64,000 nt of DNA from Chthoniobacteraceae bacterium (GTDB taxonomy: Bacteria; Verrucomicrobiota; Verrucomicrobiia; Chthoniobacterales; Chthoniobacteraceae), in NCBI GenBank assembly GCA_947476045.1, contig CANJNZ010000004.1, forward strand, positions 42,491-106,490, read 5' to 3'. Both the position numbers and the translations under genes were made by a program. The notes under the pieces were generated by a model. That model did not search any database, had not been told where the DNA came from, and saw nothing but the letters and a program-made list of their open reading frames with translations. Below, in pieces: positions 18,968 through 26,960 of the stretch (its first letter is position 1; every line of letters begins with the position of its first letter).

Positions 18968-20346
18968 GGGATTACGGGCCCGAGGAAGGTGCCCTGTTTT
19001 TCGATGATGGTGCCTTTGTCTGAAATGAGTCGGAAGCGCAGCGGGATCTCTGCTTTCAAATCTGCGCGCGGAATCGTGAGGACAATCGTGCGGATTTCTT
19101 CGCCCAGCGGACTGACTGCGATACCGCCCTCAGCGCCGCTGTAATGCAGGCTCTGCGGTCCGTCGGCGATTTCGAATTGGAAAGTGACGGGCGTGTTTCG
19201 CTTGTTCAACACGCGCACAAAAAACTGATTTCGCACCACGCCGCCCTCAACGATGTAAGGGACACCCGTGACCCGCGTGAGCCCCATGGACGCGGATTTC
19301 AGTGTGGAAGTGGCAATCGTCAGCGCCGTGGCACCGAGGATGGCGAGGATGCTGTAGAGCAGGATGCGCGGGCGCAGCCACCGCGTGCGTTTACCATCGA
19401 AGCCGTGGCGCGAATCGTAACGAATCAGACCGCGCGGGCGTTCGAGTTTTTCCATCACCGTATCGCAGGCATCAATGCACGCCGCGCAACCGATGCACTC
19501 CATTTGCAAGCCCTGGCGGATGTCTATTCCCGTGGGGCAAACTTGCACGCAGCGGAGGCAGTCCACACATGCTCCAGCGCCGTCCGTGCCTTTGTGCCCG
19601 CGAGGTTCGCCTCGTTTTGTATCGTAGCCGACGACCATCGAATCGCTGTCAATGAGCGCGGACTGCAAGCGCCCATATGGGCACAGCACGATGCAGAATT
19701 GTTCGCGAAACCAAGCGAGGTCGAACCACAGCGCGCCGGAAATCAGGAATACGAAAGCGAATGCGCCCCAGTGTTCGCCGGGAGCGTGCGTCATCATTTT
19801 GTAGAGCTCTGGGAGCGAGACAAAATACGAGAGCAGCACGTGACTGAGGAGCAGCGCGAAGAGCGCATAAAGTAGGTGCTTGGAGAAACGGCGGACGGTT
19901 TTGTTGAAAGTCCACGGAGAGGTGTCGAGTTTTCGGCGCGTGGGGGCATCGCCTTCGCACAGACGCTCGATGCGGCGCGCGATATCGAGGAAGACCGTCT
20001 GCGGACAAGCCCATCCGCACCACACGCGCCCTAGCAGAGCGGTGACGTAGAAGAGGCAAAAGCCGAGACCGCTCAGCACGAAGAACACGACCCACACATC
20101 CTGCCCGACAAACGTCAGGCCGAAGTAATGAAACTGTCTGTGCGCGACATCCAGATAGAGGGCCGGGTTGCCGTTGATCTGAATCCACGGCATGGCCACG
20201 TAGAGCGCGGTGAGTGCGATTGCGAAAATCGCCTTCCAGCGGGTGAAGCGCCCGCGCACCGCTGATGTGTGGATAAAGCGCCGTGAGCCGTCTTCGTTGA
20301 TAGTCGTAACGGACTCCAGCGACGGGCGTGGCGGCGTTTCAATCAT
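18964..20346 (-). CDS. ccoG: Cytochrome c oxidase accessory protein CcoG (polyferredoxin)
   Basis: 460 residues from MIETPPRPSLESV, whose ATG overlaps the ccoP stop. Five membrane segments are followed by two ferredoxin-type clusters: CVDCLRCVQVCPTG and MECIGCAACIDACD (two 4Fe-4S sites). An additional conserved WCGWACPQTVFLD lies in the membrane part, and a C-terminal Ig-like extracytoplasmic domain (about 345-460) completes the family layout. CcoG is reported to act as a cupric reductase during cbb3 assembly. Confidence 0.93.
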   Translation of the reverse strand: MIETPPRPSLESVTTINEDGSRRFIHTSAVRGRFTRWKAIFAIALTALYVAMPWIQINGNPALYLDVAHRQFHYFGLTFVGQDVWVVFFVLSGLGFCLFYVTALLGRVWCGWACPQTVFLDIARRIERLCEGDAPTRRKLDTSPWTFNKTVRRFSKHLLYALFALLLSHVLLSYFVSLPELYKMMTHAPGEHWGAFAFVFLISGALWFDLAWFREQFCIVLCPYGRLQSALIDSDSMVVGYDTKRGEPRGHKGTDGAGACVDCLRCVQVCPTGIDIRQGLQMECIGCAACIDACDTVMEKLERPRGLIRYDSRHGFDGKRTRWLRPRILLYSILAILGATALTIATSTLKSASMGLTRVTGVPYIVEGGVVRNQFFVRVLNKRNTPVTFQFEIADGPQSLHYSGAEGGIAVSPLGEEIRTIVLTIPRADLKAEIPLRFRLISDKGTIIEKQGTFLGPVIP

Positions 20347-20951
20347 TGCGCAGGTGGCGGCGGGACGACACCGGCGGGCGGCGTCCAACCGGGGACAATT
20401 ATAATTTCCTCACCGGGATGGTGGTGAGCCATGATGTAGGCGACAACTTCAGCTATCTTCTGTTTTCCGAGCACCGGGCCCCACGGCGGCATTCCTTTTG
20501 CGAGAACTCCTTCGGTGATCGTCTTGAGCGAATCCATCGGCTTGCCGCCGTGAATCCATTGATTGTCCACGAGGTTCGGGCCGATGAGACCGGTCATGTC
20601 GGGCTTGTGGCAGACGGCGCAGGTCGTGTCGAAGGTGGCTTTGCCGGCTGAGAGCACTTGCTCATCGTGGCTCATTTTCCACAGAAGCTCATCGGTAATT
20701 TCACCTGCTTTTTTCGCTGCGATCGCGGCGCTTTCGGCCATCTCGGCTTCGAGTGCTTTGGCCGGCGGTGTGCCGATTTCGTAGGCGTGGTAGTAGCCCC
20801 AGTAGGCGACGGCAAAAACCATCGCTCCGTAAAGTGTCAGCAGCCACCAGCGCGGGAGGCGTTTGTCGTATTCTTGAATGCCGTCGTAAATGTGCGGGCG
20901 CAGCGTGTCATCGAGCGGCGTGTCGTTTGGTTGTTTAGCGGGTTCTGTCAT
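20343..20951 (-). CDS. ccoP: cbb3 oxidase subunit III, monohaem CcoP
   Basis: 202 residues. An N-terminal segment IYDGIQEYDKRLPRWW leads into a membrane helix (about 36-55), typical of CcoP. A single cytochrome c domain follows with haem motif CAVCH (111-115) and a distal Met in the PPWGP region (AKGMPPWG). Proteobacterial CcoP has two haem domains in about 300 residues, so this is the short, monohaem form. The Pro-rich tail ends the protein. It overlaps ccoQ by 17 bases and ccoG by 4. Confidence 0.92.
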   Translation of the reverse strand: MTEPAKQPNDTPLDDTLRPHIYDGIQEYDKRLPRWWLLTLYGAMVFAVAYWGYYHAYEIGTPPAKALEAEMAESAAIAAKKAGEITDELLWKMSHDEQVLSAGKATFDTTCAVCHKPDMTGLIGPNLVDNQWIHGGKPMDSLKTITEGVLAKGMPPWGPVLGKQKIAEVVAYIMAHHHPGEEIIIVPGWTPPAGVVPPPPAQ

Positions 20952-21111
20952 GGTCGTCGTTTTCGAGTGGCAGGTTTTCCAGATGGGAGACGGTCTCGCG
21001 CGGGATGCGGCGGACGCGGATGAGATTGATGATGAAGACGGTGAAGAAGAGCGTGATGCTCACGGCGCTGAGCAGTCGCTGCCATTCTTCGACGAGGATG
21101 CGGTGAAACAT
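20935..21111 (-). CDS. ccoQ: CcoQ-like small subunit of cbb3 oxidase
   Basis: 58 residues from MFHRILVEEWQRLL, with one membrane helix (about 15-31) and a charged cytosolic tail ending HDRTR. Size, topology and position between ccoNO and ccoP fit CcoQ. The ATG lies one base after the ccoNO stop. An upstream-extended reading through the repeat tail of ccoNO is rejected because the added residues are low complexity. Confidence 0.8.
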   Translation of the reverse strand: MFHRILVEEWQRLLSAVSITLFFTVFIINLIRVRRIPRETVSHLENLPLENDDHDRTR

Positions 21112-21112
21112 A

Positions 21113-23452
21113 CTATTGCGGATTTGGGATTGCGGATTGCGGATTGGAGGCTGTTTGCTGTGACACTTTTTCGGCTTTTCCGAGTTTTTGGAGATAGGCG
21201 ATGAGCGCGACGATTTCGCGTTCTGGTGGGACTTCTGCACCTGCGGTCTTTAGCTCTGCAGCGATTCCGGCGGCCTGCGTGTCACACGCTTGCTGTATCT
21301 CGACATCGGTCATCGGGCCGTAGGGCACTCCGATTTTGCGCTGCACGGCGATTTTGTTTGGGAGCGCGGCGGTATCGGTCTTGTCCGTGAAGAGCCACGG
21401 ATAGTCCGGCATTGTCGAACCGGGGCTGATTTGCCGGGGATCGCGCATGTGAAAATAGTGCCAGGAGTGCGGGTATTTGCCGCCTTCACGGGCGAGATCC
21501 GGGCCGATACGTTTCGATCCCCATTGATACGGATGATCGTAGATGGACTCGCCGAGTTTCGAATATTCGCCGTAGCGCAACACGTCGCCGACGAGCGTGC
21601 GGATTTGCTGCGAGTGGCAGTTGTAGCAGCCCTCGCGGATGTAGATGTCGCGGCCTGCGAGTTCGAGTGGGGTGTAGGGAATCTGGCGCATGCCTTCGAC
21701 GCTCGAACCGGTGTTCACCATCACGGTCGGGATGATTTGCACGAGGCCGCCGATGAATACCGCGATGGTGGTGAGCGCAGTGAAGGGCACAGCGTTTGCG
21801 AGCAGACGCTCATACCAATCATTCCAGCCTGCTTTCGAGAACTCGATGCTCATGCTCATTATCGCAGCCGTGGTGATGAGCCCGAAGATGCAGAACGCGC
21901 TGCCTGTGCCCGGGAGCACACCCCATCCCGCTGCGAAGACGATCAGCAGTGTGGTGTAGATGACGGGCGCATTGACGAAGCCGCCACCGAGACCCATGCG
22001 CGCCGTTTTTTCCGGCACGTAAACTTCGGTGCTGCCGTTGACCACTTCCGCGCCGCTTGCGGTTTTCCAAATGTTCCAGGCGAGCATGACAAAACCGACG
22101 AGATACATCAGTCCGCCAAGCGCGCGGATGTGCATAAGCATTTTCTTCGAGGTGACCGCTTCGATGAAATTCGGATACGCGAGCACTGTGCCGCCCTCTT
22201 TCGTTGCACCGAGCATGAGGCCTTGCGTGATGCCCGAGACATACATCGAGGCCATGTAGATCAGGATGCCCACGGTCCCGAGCCAGAAGTGCATATTGGC
22301 AGCGGCGGGCGAGTGCAGCGGGCGTTTCCACAGGCGCGGTGCGAGCCAGTAGAACATCCCGGCTGCCATGAAGCCGTTCCAGCCCAGGCCGCCGCCGTGG
22401 ACGTGGGCGATGCCCCAGTCGGTGTAGTGCGAGAGGGCGTTCACTGAGCGGATGGACATGAGCGGGCCCTCGAACGTCGCCATGCCGTAGAAAGTTACGG
22501 AGGCGACGAAGAATTTCAGCACGGGATCTGTGCGCACTTTATGCCACGCCCCGCGCAGTGTGAGCAGACCGTTGAGCATACCGCCCCACGATGGAGCCCA
22601 CAGCATCAGCGAGAAAATCATGCCCAGCGACTGGAGCCACACGGGCAGTGAAGTATTCAGCAAATGATGCGGCCCGGCCCAGATGTAGATGAAGACAAGC
22701 GACCAGAAGTGAACGATGGACAGCCGATATGAATACACGGGTCGCTCCGCCGCTTTCGGCAGGAAATAATACATGATGCCGAGAATCGGCGTGGTGAGGA
22801 AGAAGGCGACGGCGTTGTGGCCATACCACCATTGCACGAGCGCATCCTGCACGCCGCCGAAGATCGGGTAGCTGTGCGTCCAACTTGTGGGAATCGAGAG
22901 ATGGTTGACGATGTAGAGCATCGCCACGGTGATGATCGTCGCGATGTAAAACCAGATGGCCACGTAGAGCGTTGGCTCGTTGCGACGGGCGAGCGTCCAG
23001 AAGAAGTTCACCGCGAACACGACCCAGATGAGCGCGACAGCGATGTTGATGGGCCAGATCAGCTCCGCGTATTCTTTTCCACGTGTGAGTCCGAGCGGAA
23101 GTGTGATCGCCGCTGCGACGATGATAAGCTGCCAGCCCCAGAAATGGATCCGCGAGAGCAGCTTCGAGGCGATGCGCGCCTTTACGAGCCGCTGCGTGGA
23201 GTAATAGACGCCGGCAAACATCATGTTGCCAACAAACGCGAAGATGACCGCATTCGTATGCAGCGGGCGCAGTCGTCCGAAGGTCAGCCACGATGTGTTG
23301 AAATTGGCCTGCCACACGCCGAGTTGCGTGGCGATCACGACGCCTACGAGCATCCCGATGATGCCCCAGAAAATAGAGGCGATCATGAACTGCCGGACTG
23401 GCGTGTCGTCGTATTCGATGCGTGTTTTTGTTTGAGTGGTTTCAGTGCTCAT
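21113..23452 (-). CDS. ccoNO: Fused cbb3 oxidase catalytic subunit and cytochrome c subunit (CcoN-CcoO)
   Basis: 779 residues that join two normally separate subunits. Residues about 1-480 are the haem-copper oxidase subunit I with twelve helices. His ligands lie in LRPLHTNAV, in YGHNAVAFFLT for CuB, in IWAGPHHLLNT and near NMHFWLG. Residues about 560-765 form the CcoO cytochrome c subunit with haem motif CYNCH and the QIRTLVGDVLRYGEYSKLGE signature. The complex reduces oxygen to water at low oxygen tension. The last 12 residues (SNPQSAIPNPQ region) come from a repeat element. The ATG overlaps the ccoS stop. Confidence 0.94.
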   Translation of the reverse strand: MSTETTQTKTRIEYDDTPVRQFMIASIFWGIIGMLVGVVIATQLGVWQANFNTSWLTFGRLRPLHTNAVIFAFVGNMMFAGVYYSTQRLVKARIASKLLSRIHFWGWQLIIVAAAITLPLGLTRGKEYAELIWPINIAVALIWVVFAVNFFWTLARRNEPTLYVAIWFYIATIITVAMLYIVNHLSIPTSWTHSYPIFGGVQDALVQWWYGHNAVAFFLTTPILGIMYYFLPKAAERPVYSYRLSIVHFWSLVFIYIWAGPHHLLNTSLPVWLQSLGMIFSLMLWAPSWGGMLNGLLTLRGAWHKVRTDPVLKFFVASVTFYGMATFEGPLMSIRSVNALSHYTDWGIAHVHGGGLGWNGFMAAGMFYWLAPRLWKRPLHSPAAANMHFWLGTVGILIYMASMYVSGITQGLMLGATKEGGTVLAYPNFIEAVTSKKMLMHIRALGGLMYLVGFVMLAWNIWKTASGAEVVNGSTEVYVPEKTARMGLGGGFVNAPVIYTTLLIVFAAGWGVLPGTGSAFCIFGLITTAAIMSMSIEFSKAGWNDWYERLLANAVPFTALTTIAVFIGGLVQIIPTVMVNTGSSVEGMRQIPYTPLELAGRDIYIREGCYNCHSQQIRTLVGDVLRYGEYSKLGESIYDHPYQWGSKRIGPDLAREGGKYPHSWHYFHMRDPRQISPGSTMPDYPWLFTDKTDTAALPNKIAVQRKIGVPYGPMTDVEIQQACDTQAAGIAAELKTAGAEVPPEREIVALIAYLQKLGKAEKVSQQTASNPQSAIPNPQ

Positions 23453-23610
23453 GAGTCAGTTTTTAAAGAAGGTGCAGAATCGGGTTCGAGAGGGAGAAGG
23501 GCGTCGCGTTCGCTCGATGATTGCGAACTACATTCCGTGGCGATCCACAGCACCACGAAGAAAATCACGAGCAGCAGCCCGACAAAGATGGTCAGCGCCA
23601 GAACGTTCAT
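23449..23610 (-). CDS. ccoS: cbb3 oxidase maturation protein CcoS
   Basis: 53 residues, MNVLALTIFVGLLLVIFFVV followed by a polar tail. The single helix, the size and the position directly before ccoNO fit CcoS, needed for cofactor insertion into cbb3 oxidases. Its stop overlaps the ccoNO ATG and its ATG overlaps the stop of the Cys/His-rich gene upstream, both as ATGA. Confidence 0.82.
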   Translation of the reverse strand: MNVLALTIFVGLLLVIFFVVLWIATECSSQSSSERDALLPLEPDSAPSLKTDS

Positions 23611-23804
23611 TGAACCGCCGCCTCCGTCTTTACGCCGCCAGCGATGGGCGCAACCGATGTGGTATTTTCCGCCGCCGCCCGTGCGTGGGCTGCTTGCTCC
23701 GCCGCCTCCCGCTCATGGTGGTGCTCACCTTTTTCGCCGCAGCAGCAATTTTCGCAGCGCCCGCAGGATGTGGTTTTTGGTTGAGTCGGTTCTATTGCCA
23801 TCAC
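23607..23804 (-). CDS. Small Cys/His-rich putative metal-binding protein heading the cbb3 operon
   Basis: 65 residues (or 64 from the second Met). Residues 14-30 pack five Cys and three His into CGRCENCCCGEKGEHHH, which strongly suggests metal binding. An Ala/Glu-rich helix and a short tail follow. No signal peptide or membrane helix is seen. Its TGA overlaps the ccoS ATG, so the two should be co-translated at the head of the operon. I do not recognise a family. A copper-handling or assembly role is inferred only from residues and position. Confidence 0.65.
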   Translation of the reverse strand: MMAIEPTQPKTTSCGRCENCCCGEKGEHHHEREAAEQAAHARAAAENTTSVAPIAGGVKTEAAVQ

Positions 23805-23923
23805 TGCGGACTATGCACGGATGGCCGGATTCAGGCTCAACGTCGCTTGGCCAAGAGCCACCCTCCATTGCATTTGCAGGCGTATTCTTGCTGCGAACCT
23901 CATGTGCACGATAGTGTGCACGC
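23805..23923. promoter_or_regulatory. Divergent intergenic region upstream of the cbb3 operon
   Basis: These 119 bases separate the minus-strand cbb3 operon from the plus-strand gene at 23924 and must hold both promoters. They contain GTGCAC-N6-GTGCAC (23903-23920) and the 10-bp palindrome CTTGGCCAAG near 23850. No clear FNR box (TTGAT-N4-ATCAA) is visible. Confidence 0.35.
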
Positions 23924-24694
23924 ATGAAGGTTCTGTTGATCGCATTTTGCGCAAGCTGCGCGCTCGCCGGAGCGGGAGAGCGCGAACGGCCTTTGATGCG
24001 TGATTTCATCGGACCGAACGTGGATGCAAAGCAGTTGATTCCAGCGTCATCTGCCCTTCGCAGCTATCCGGAAGATCCAACGACAAAGTGGCTCGATAAT
24101 CTCCGCCAATTGCAGAAATCGCGCGCAGGGCACGCACGAACGAAGGAACTTTGGCAAACTGAGTTTAGCTACGATATGAGCACGAAGCCCGCGCCGTCGG
24201 GCGGTGAATCTCCGAGTATCTCCGAGGAGCAGCAGGCGATGTGGACTGTGCGCGCCTTCCTACTGCTGGCGGGCCATGGCGTAGATCGGGCGCATTTGAT
24301 ATCGGCCAAAGATGCCAATGCACCGCAACTCCGCAGCGACCAAAGCGCACCAAATCGCCAGCCCACGCCAGTTTTTCACGCGCTGGCGTGGCTCCGCCGC
24401 TCACTTAAAGATTACCGTTTTTCGCACGTGGAACGGGAGGATGCCGGGGACTGCTTTTGTTACGAATTTATCCACAGCACTGATTCTAAAAAGCGTATCT
24501 TGGCGATTTGGAAGCCTGCTGGCGACCCGCTGGTGGTGCGTCTTTTCCACGATCCGTTACTTGTCACACGCGCTGAGCGTATGCCGTTGACGCACGGAGA
24601 TGTGGAAACGGCAAAGGTAAAGCTGGAGATTGAAGGCTATTTCGCCATACAAGCGGAGGAGCGTCCGATCCTTGTCTGGCTAGATGAAAAATAA
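23924..24694 (+). CDS. Secreted protein of unknown function
   Basis: 256 residues with a short signal peptide (MKVLLIAFCASCALAGA). Two regions appear structured. Residues about 60-130 are helical and polar. Residues about 160-256 are rich in predicted beta strands (FCYEFIHSTDSKKRILAIWK, VVRLFHDPLLV, ILVWLDEK). I recognise no catalytic motif. It is transcribed away from the cbb3 operon and is followed 61 bases later by the PAS regulator. Codon use is slightly more AT-rich than in neighbouring housekeeping genes. Confidence 0.6.
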   Translation: MKVLLIAFCASCALAGAGERERPLMRDFIGPNVDAKQLIPASSALRSYPEDPTTKWLDNLRQLQKSRAGHARTKELWQTEFSYDMSTKPAPSGGESPSISEEQQAMWTVRAFLLLAGHGVDRAHLISAKDANAPQLRSDQSAPNRQPTPVFHALAWLRRSLKDYRFSHVEREDAGDCFCYEFIHSTDSKKRILAIWKPAGDPLVVRLFHDPLLVTRAERMPLTHGDVETAKVKLEIEGYFAIQAEERPILVWLDEK

Positions 24695-24755
24695 GTGAAA
24701 TCGCTGATTTGGTATAGACTTCATTGCCACGCTCTCGATATAAGTCCGCGAACTA

Positions 24756-25859
24756 ATGGAAAACGAGGTTTCCCAAAACAATCGGTTAAAAAACGCGGAT
24801 GCGTTAGAGGATAAAGGCGGCACGTCAGAGGCTATTGCCGAGCAAAAATGGCTGGATAGGCTGATGAGAGTGTCTCCAGCGGTGGTGCATTGCACGGATT
24901 CTGAAGGCAATCTGGTAGTCGTAAATCGGAGATGGTGCGAACTTACCGGTCGTAGTGCCTCAGAAGCGATGGGCCATGGTTGGCAAATGATGATTCACCC
25001 GGAAGATCGCGATGCACTGATAGCAGAATGGCAGCGGTATGTGCGTGAGGCGAACCGAGGAATACGTAAGGACGGATTCTGTTTTGAGTATCGCCTCCTT
25101 CACAAAGACGGCAATTGGGTGCGTTTATGCGCCCGCTGCGTGGAGGAACGGGATGACGATGGTAAATTGCTCGGTTTCTGCGGTGCATCACTGGAAGTCC
25201 CTGAACGTAAGGCCGAAGCCAAAATATCTTCCCGCACGGCGGCAGGAGATGATTTGTCGCTCTATTTTCAGAGTAGTTCGCCTGCCACACTGTATCGCAC
25301 CGATATAAATGGTTCATGCCTATGGGTGAGCGAAAAGTGGGAGGAATTGTCAGGTTGCCCGCTGAAGGATGCTCTTGGTGACGGCTGGCAGCGGGTGATT
25401 CATCCCGACGATTTGCAGCGCCTGATGCTCGAATGGAGGAGGGCCATAGAAACGAGAACTCAATTTCTTTGTGAGTCCCGCTATCTAAGGCATGATGGGA
25501 GAGTGGTTTGGGTATGCTCCCGTATTTCCGATCAGCACGATGAAAACGGTAATTTGATCGGTTATCTGGGAGTGGTGATAGACATTACTGAACTGCGTCA
25601 AAAAGCCGGCGACAACAACCACGACGGAACAAATCACAACGGTTCGACGGAGATGAAGTGCAGCAAACTCTCCAAACGGGAGAACGAAGTCATGCGGTTG
25701 TTGTGTGATGGTCTGCCTAACAAATTGATGGCGCAGCGTCTCGGTTTGAGCGTGCGCACTATCGAGGCACACCGGGCGAGTATTATGCGTAAGCTAGGGC
25801 TTCGTTCATTGGCGGAATTGGTGCGTTACGCGCTCAAACAATCCCCCGCAGGCAAATAG
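24756..25859 (+). CDS. PAS-PAS-LuxR transcription regulator
   Basis: 367 residues. Two PAS domains (about 30-155 and 170-290) each show the NRRW/SEKWEELSG core, the GHGWQMMIHPEDR or GDGWQRVIHPDDL turn and an RLLHKDG or RYLRHDG strand of a PAC segment. The C-terminal LuxR-type helix-turn-helix (about 305-365) reads LSKRENEVMRLLCDGLPNKL then RTIEAHRASIMRKL. No haem or flavin ligand can be assigned. It has neither a kinase nor a receiver domain, so it may sense a small ligand or redox directly. The target genes are unknown. Confidence 0.85.
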   Translation: MENEVSQNNRLKNADALEDKGGTSEAIAEQKWLDRLMRVSPAVVHCTDSEGNLVVVNRRWCELTGRSASEAMGHGWQMMIHPEDRDALIAEWQRYVREANRGIRKDGFCFEYRLLHKDGNWVRLCARCVEERDDDGKLLGFCGASLEVPERKAEAKISSRTAAGDDLSLYFQSSSPATLYRTDINGSCLWVSEKWEELSGCPLKDALGDGWQRVIHPDDLQRLMLEWRRAIETRTQFLCESRYLRHDGRVVWVCSRISDQHDENGNLIGYLGVVIDITELRQKAGDNNHDGTNHNGSTEMKCSKLSKRENEVMRLLCDGLPNKLMAQRLGLSVRTIEAHRASIMRKLGLRSLAELVRYALKQSPAGK

Positions 25860-25937
25860 GCGCAAATTTTTCGTCACGTAAATTTTACGTAGTATTGCGA
25901 GCTATTTTATCAAAACGAAGGCAGTAAGGTAGCAGTC

Positions 25938-26270
25938 ATGTCACGCCGAAGTATCAGAGCCTATTGCCCGAAATGCCGGCATCAACAGCCCTTCCTCCCT
26001 GCGGAATCTCACTGGAAAGCAAATTTCATTTTAACCGCGCTTACCTGTGGCATTTGGATCGTCTGTGTCATCTCCATGATCGTGAAGCGATGGGTTTGGC
26101 CGTGGCGCTGTGAGCATTGCGGCTGGCATGAACCCGATTTTCGCAGCCCCGAGGAGCGTGCTGCTGGTGATAAGCCGAAACGGAAACCGCGCGCTGGCAT
26201 GACAGAGAGCGGGAGGTTCCGTGCTGAGGAAATTGCCCCGCCGCGCCCAAGCTCCATCGGCAGGCCGTAA
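25938..26270 (+). CDS. Small zinc-ribbon membrane protein, function unknown
   Basis: 110 residues. An N-terminal CPKC and a later CEHCGWHEPDF form two halves of a probable zinc ribbon, placed on either side of a hydrophobic segment (about 30-50, FILTALTCGIWIVCVISMIV). The C-terminal 45 residues are Arg/Pro-rich and likely disordered. It converges on the VTT-domain gene with a 6-base gap. Confidence 0.6.
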   Translation: MSRRSIRAYCPKCRHQQPFLPAESHWKANFILTALTCGIWIVCVISMIVKRWVWPWRCEHCGWHEPDFRSPEERAAGDKPKRKPRAGMTESGRFRAEEIAPPRPSSIGRP

Positions 26271-26276
26271 ACTTAG

Positions 26277-26909
26277 TTACTCAGCGCCGGGTGTGCTTTT
26301 CGCCACCGTTTCGCGTGCGACTTTTGCCACGTAGCGCAGTGCGAGGATGGCGGCGATGAGCCCAATGACCGGGGGTGCGTATTCAAGCGGGCTGTGCGGG
26401 CGGCCTTTTCCAACGAGATCGGACAAGGCGCCGTTGAAAGTGGAACCCATCCAAGCGAAAAGCGCGTTGGGTGTGGCGACGGCGATCATCGTCGCGCCGA
26501 AGTAGGGCCAGAATGCGATGGGAGTGAGGCCGTAGCAGTAGTTCGCGAGGCCAAACGGAATCGGCACGAAGCGCAGCAGCACGATGATTTTCCAGCCGCC
26601 TTGCTCGATGGCTTTTTCGATCACTCGGAACTTCACGTTGTTGCCGAGCTTGCGGGTGACAAAACCGCGCGCGAAGTGGCGTGAGATGAGGAAATTGATC
26701 GTCGCACCTGCTGCACAACCGACCATCAGTCCCGACCAGCCGAGGACGAAACCGAAGAACAGCCCTGCCGCCATTCCCATCGGCGCGACCGGCACCATGA
26801 AGAGCTGCGCGATGACAAACATCCCCGCAAACGCGATCATGCCGAGCCAGCCGAGATCGAGGAGCCAGTGCTGTGTGGATTCGAGTAGGGTGACGATTTG
26901 CTGAAGCAT
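26277..26909 (-). CDS. TVP38/TMEM64-type (VTT domain) membrane protein
   Basis: 210 residues from MLQQIVTLLES. Six hydrophobic segments include the VTT/DedA-like core with PVAPMGMAAGLFFGFVLG, then GATINFLISRHFARGFV and LLRFVPIPFGLANYCYGLTPI. The family includes scramblase-like proteins that move lipids such as undecaprenyl phosphate. A role in lipid-carrier recycling is possible but not proven from sequence. The start at 26936 is also open but adds only nine residues. Confidence 0.8.
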   Translation of the reverse strand: MLQQIVTLLESTQHWLLDLGWLGMIAFAGMFVIAQLFMVPVAPMGMAAGLFFGFVLGWSGLMVGCAAGATINFLISRHFARGFVTRKLGNNVKFRVIEKAIEQGGWKIIVLLRFVPIPFGLANYCYGLTPIAFWPYFGATMIAVATPNALFAWMGSTFNGALSDLVGKGRPHSPLEYAPPVIGLIAAILALRYVAKVARETVAKSTPGAE

Positions 26910-26960
26910 GGGCGCGGGATAAAGAGCGGGCCGCACGCTGCGCGGCGAGCGGGAATTTTC

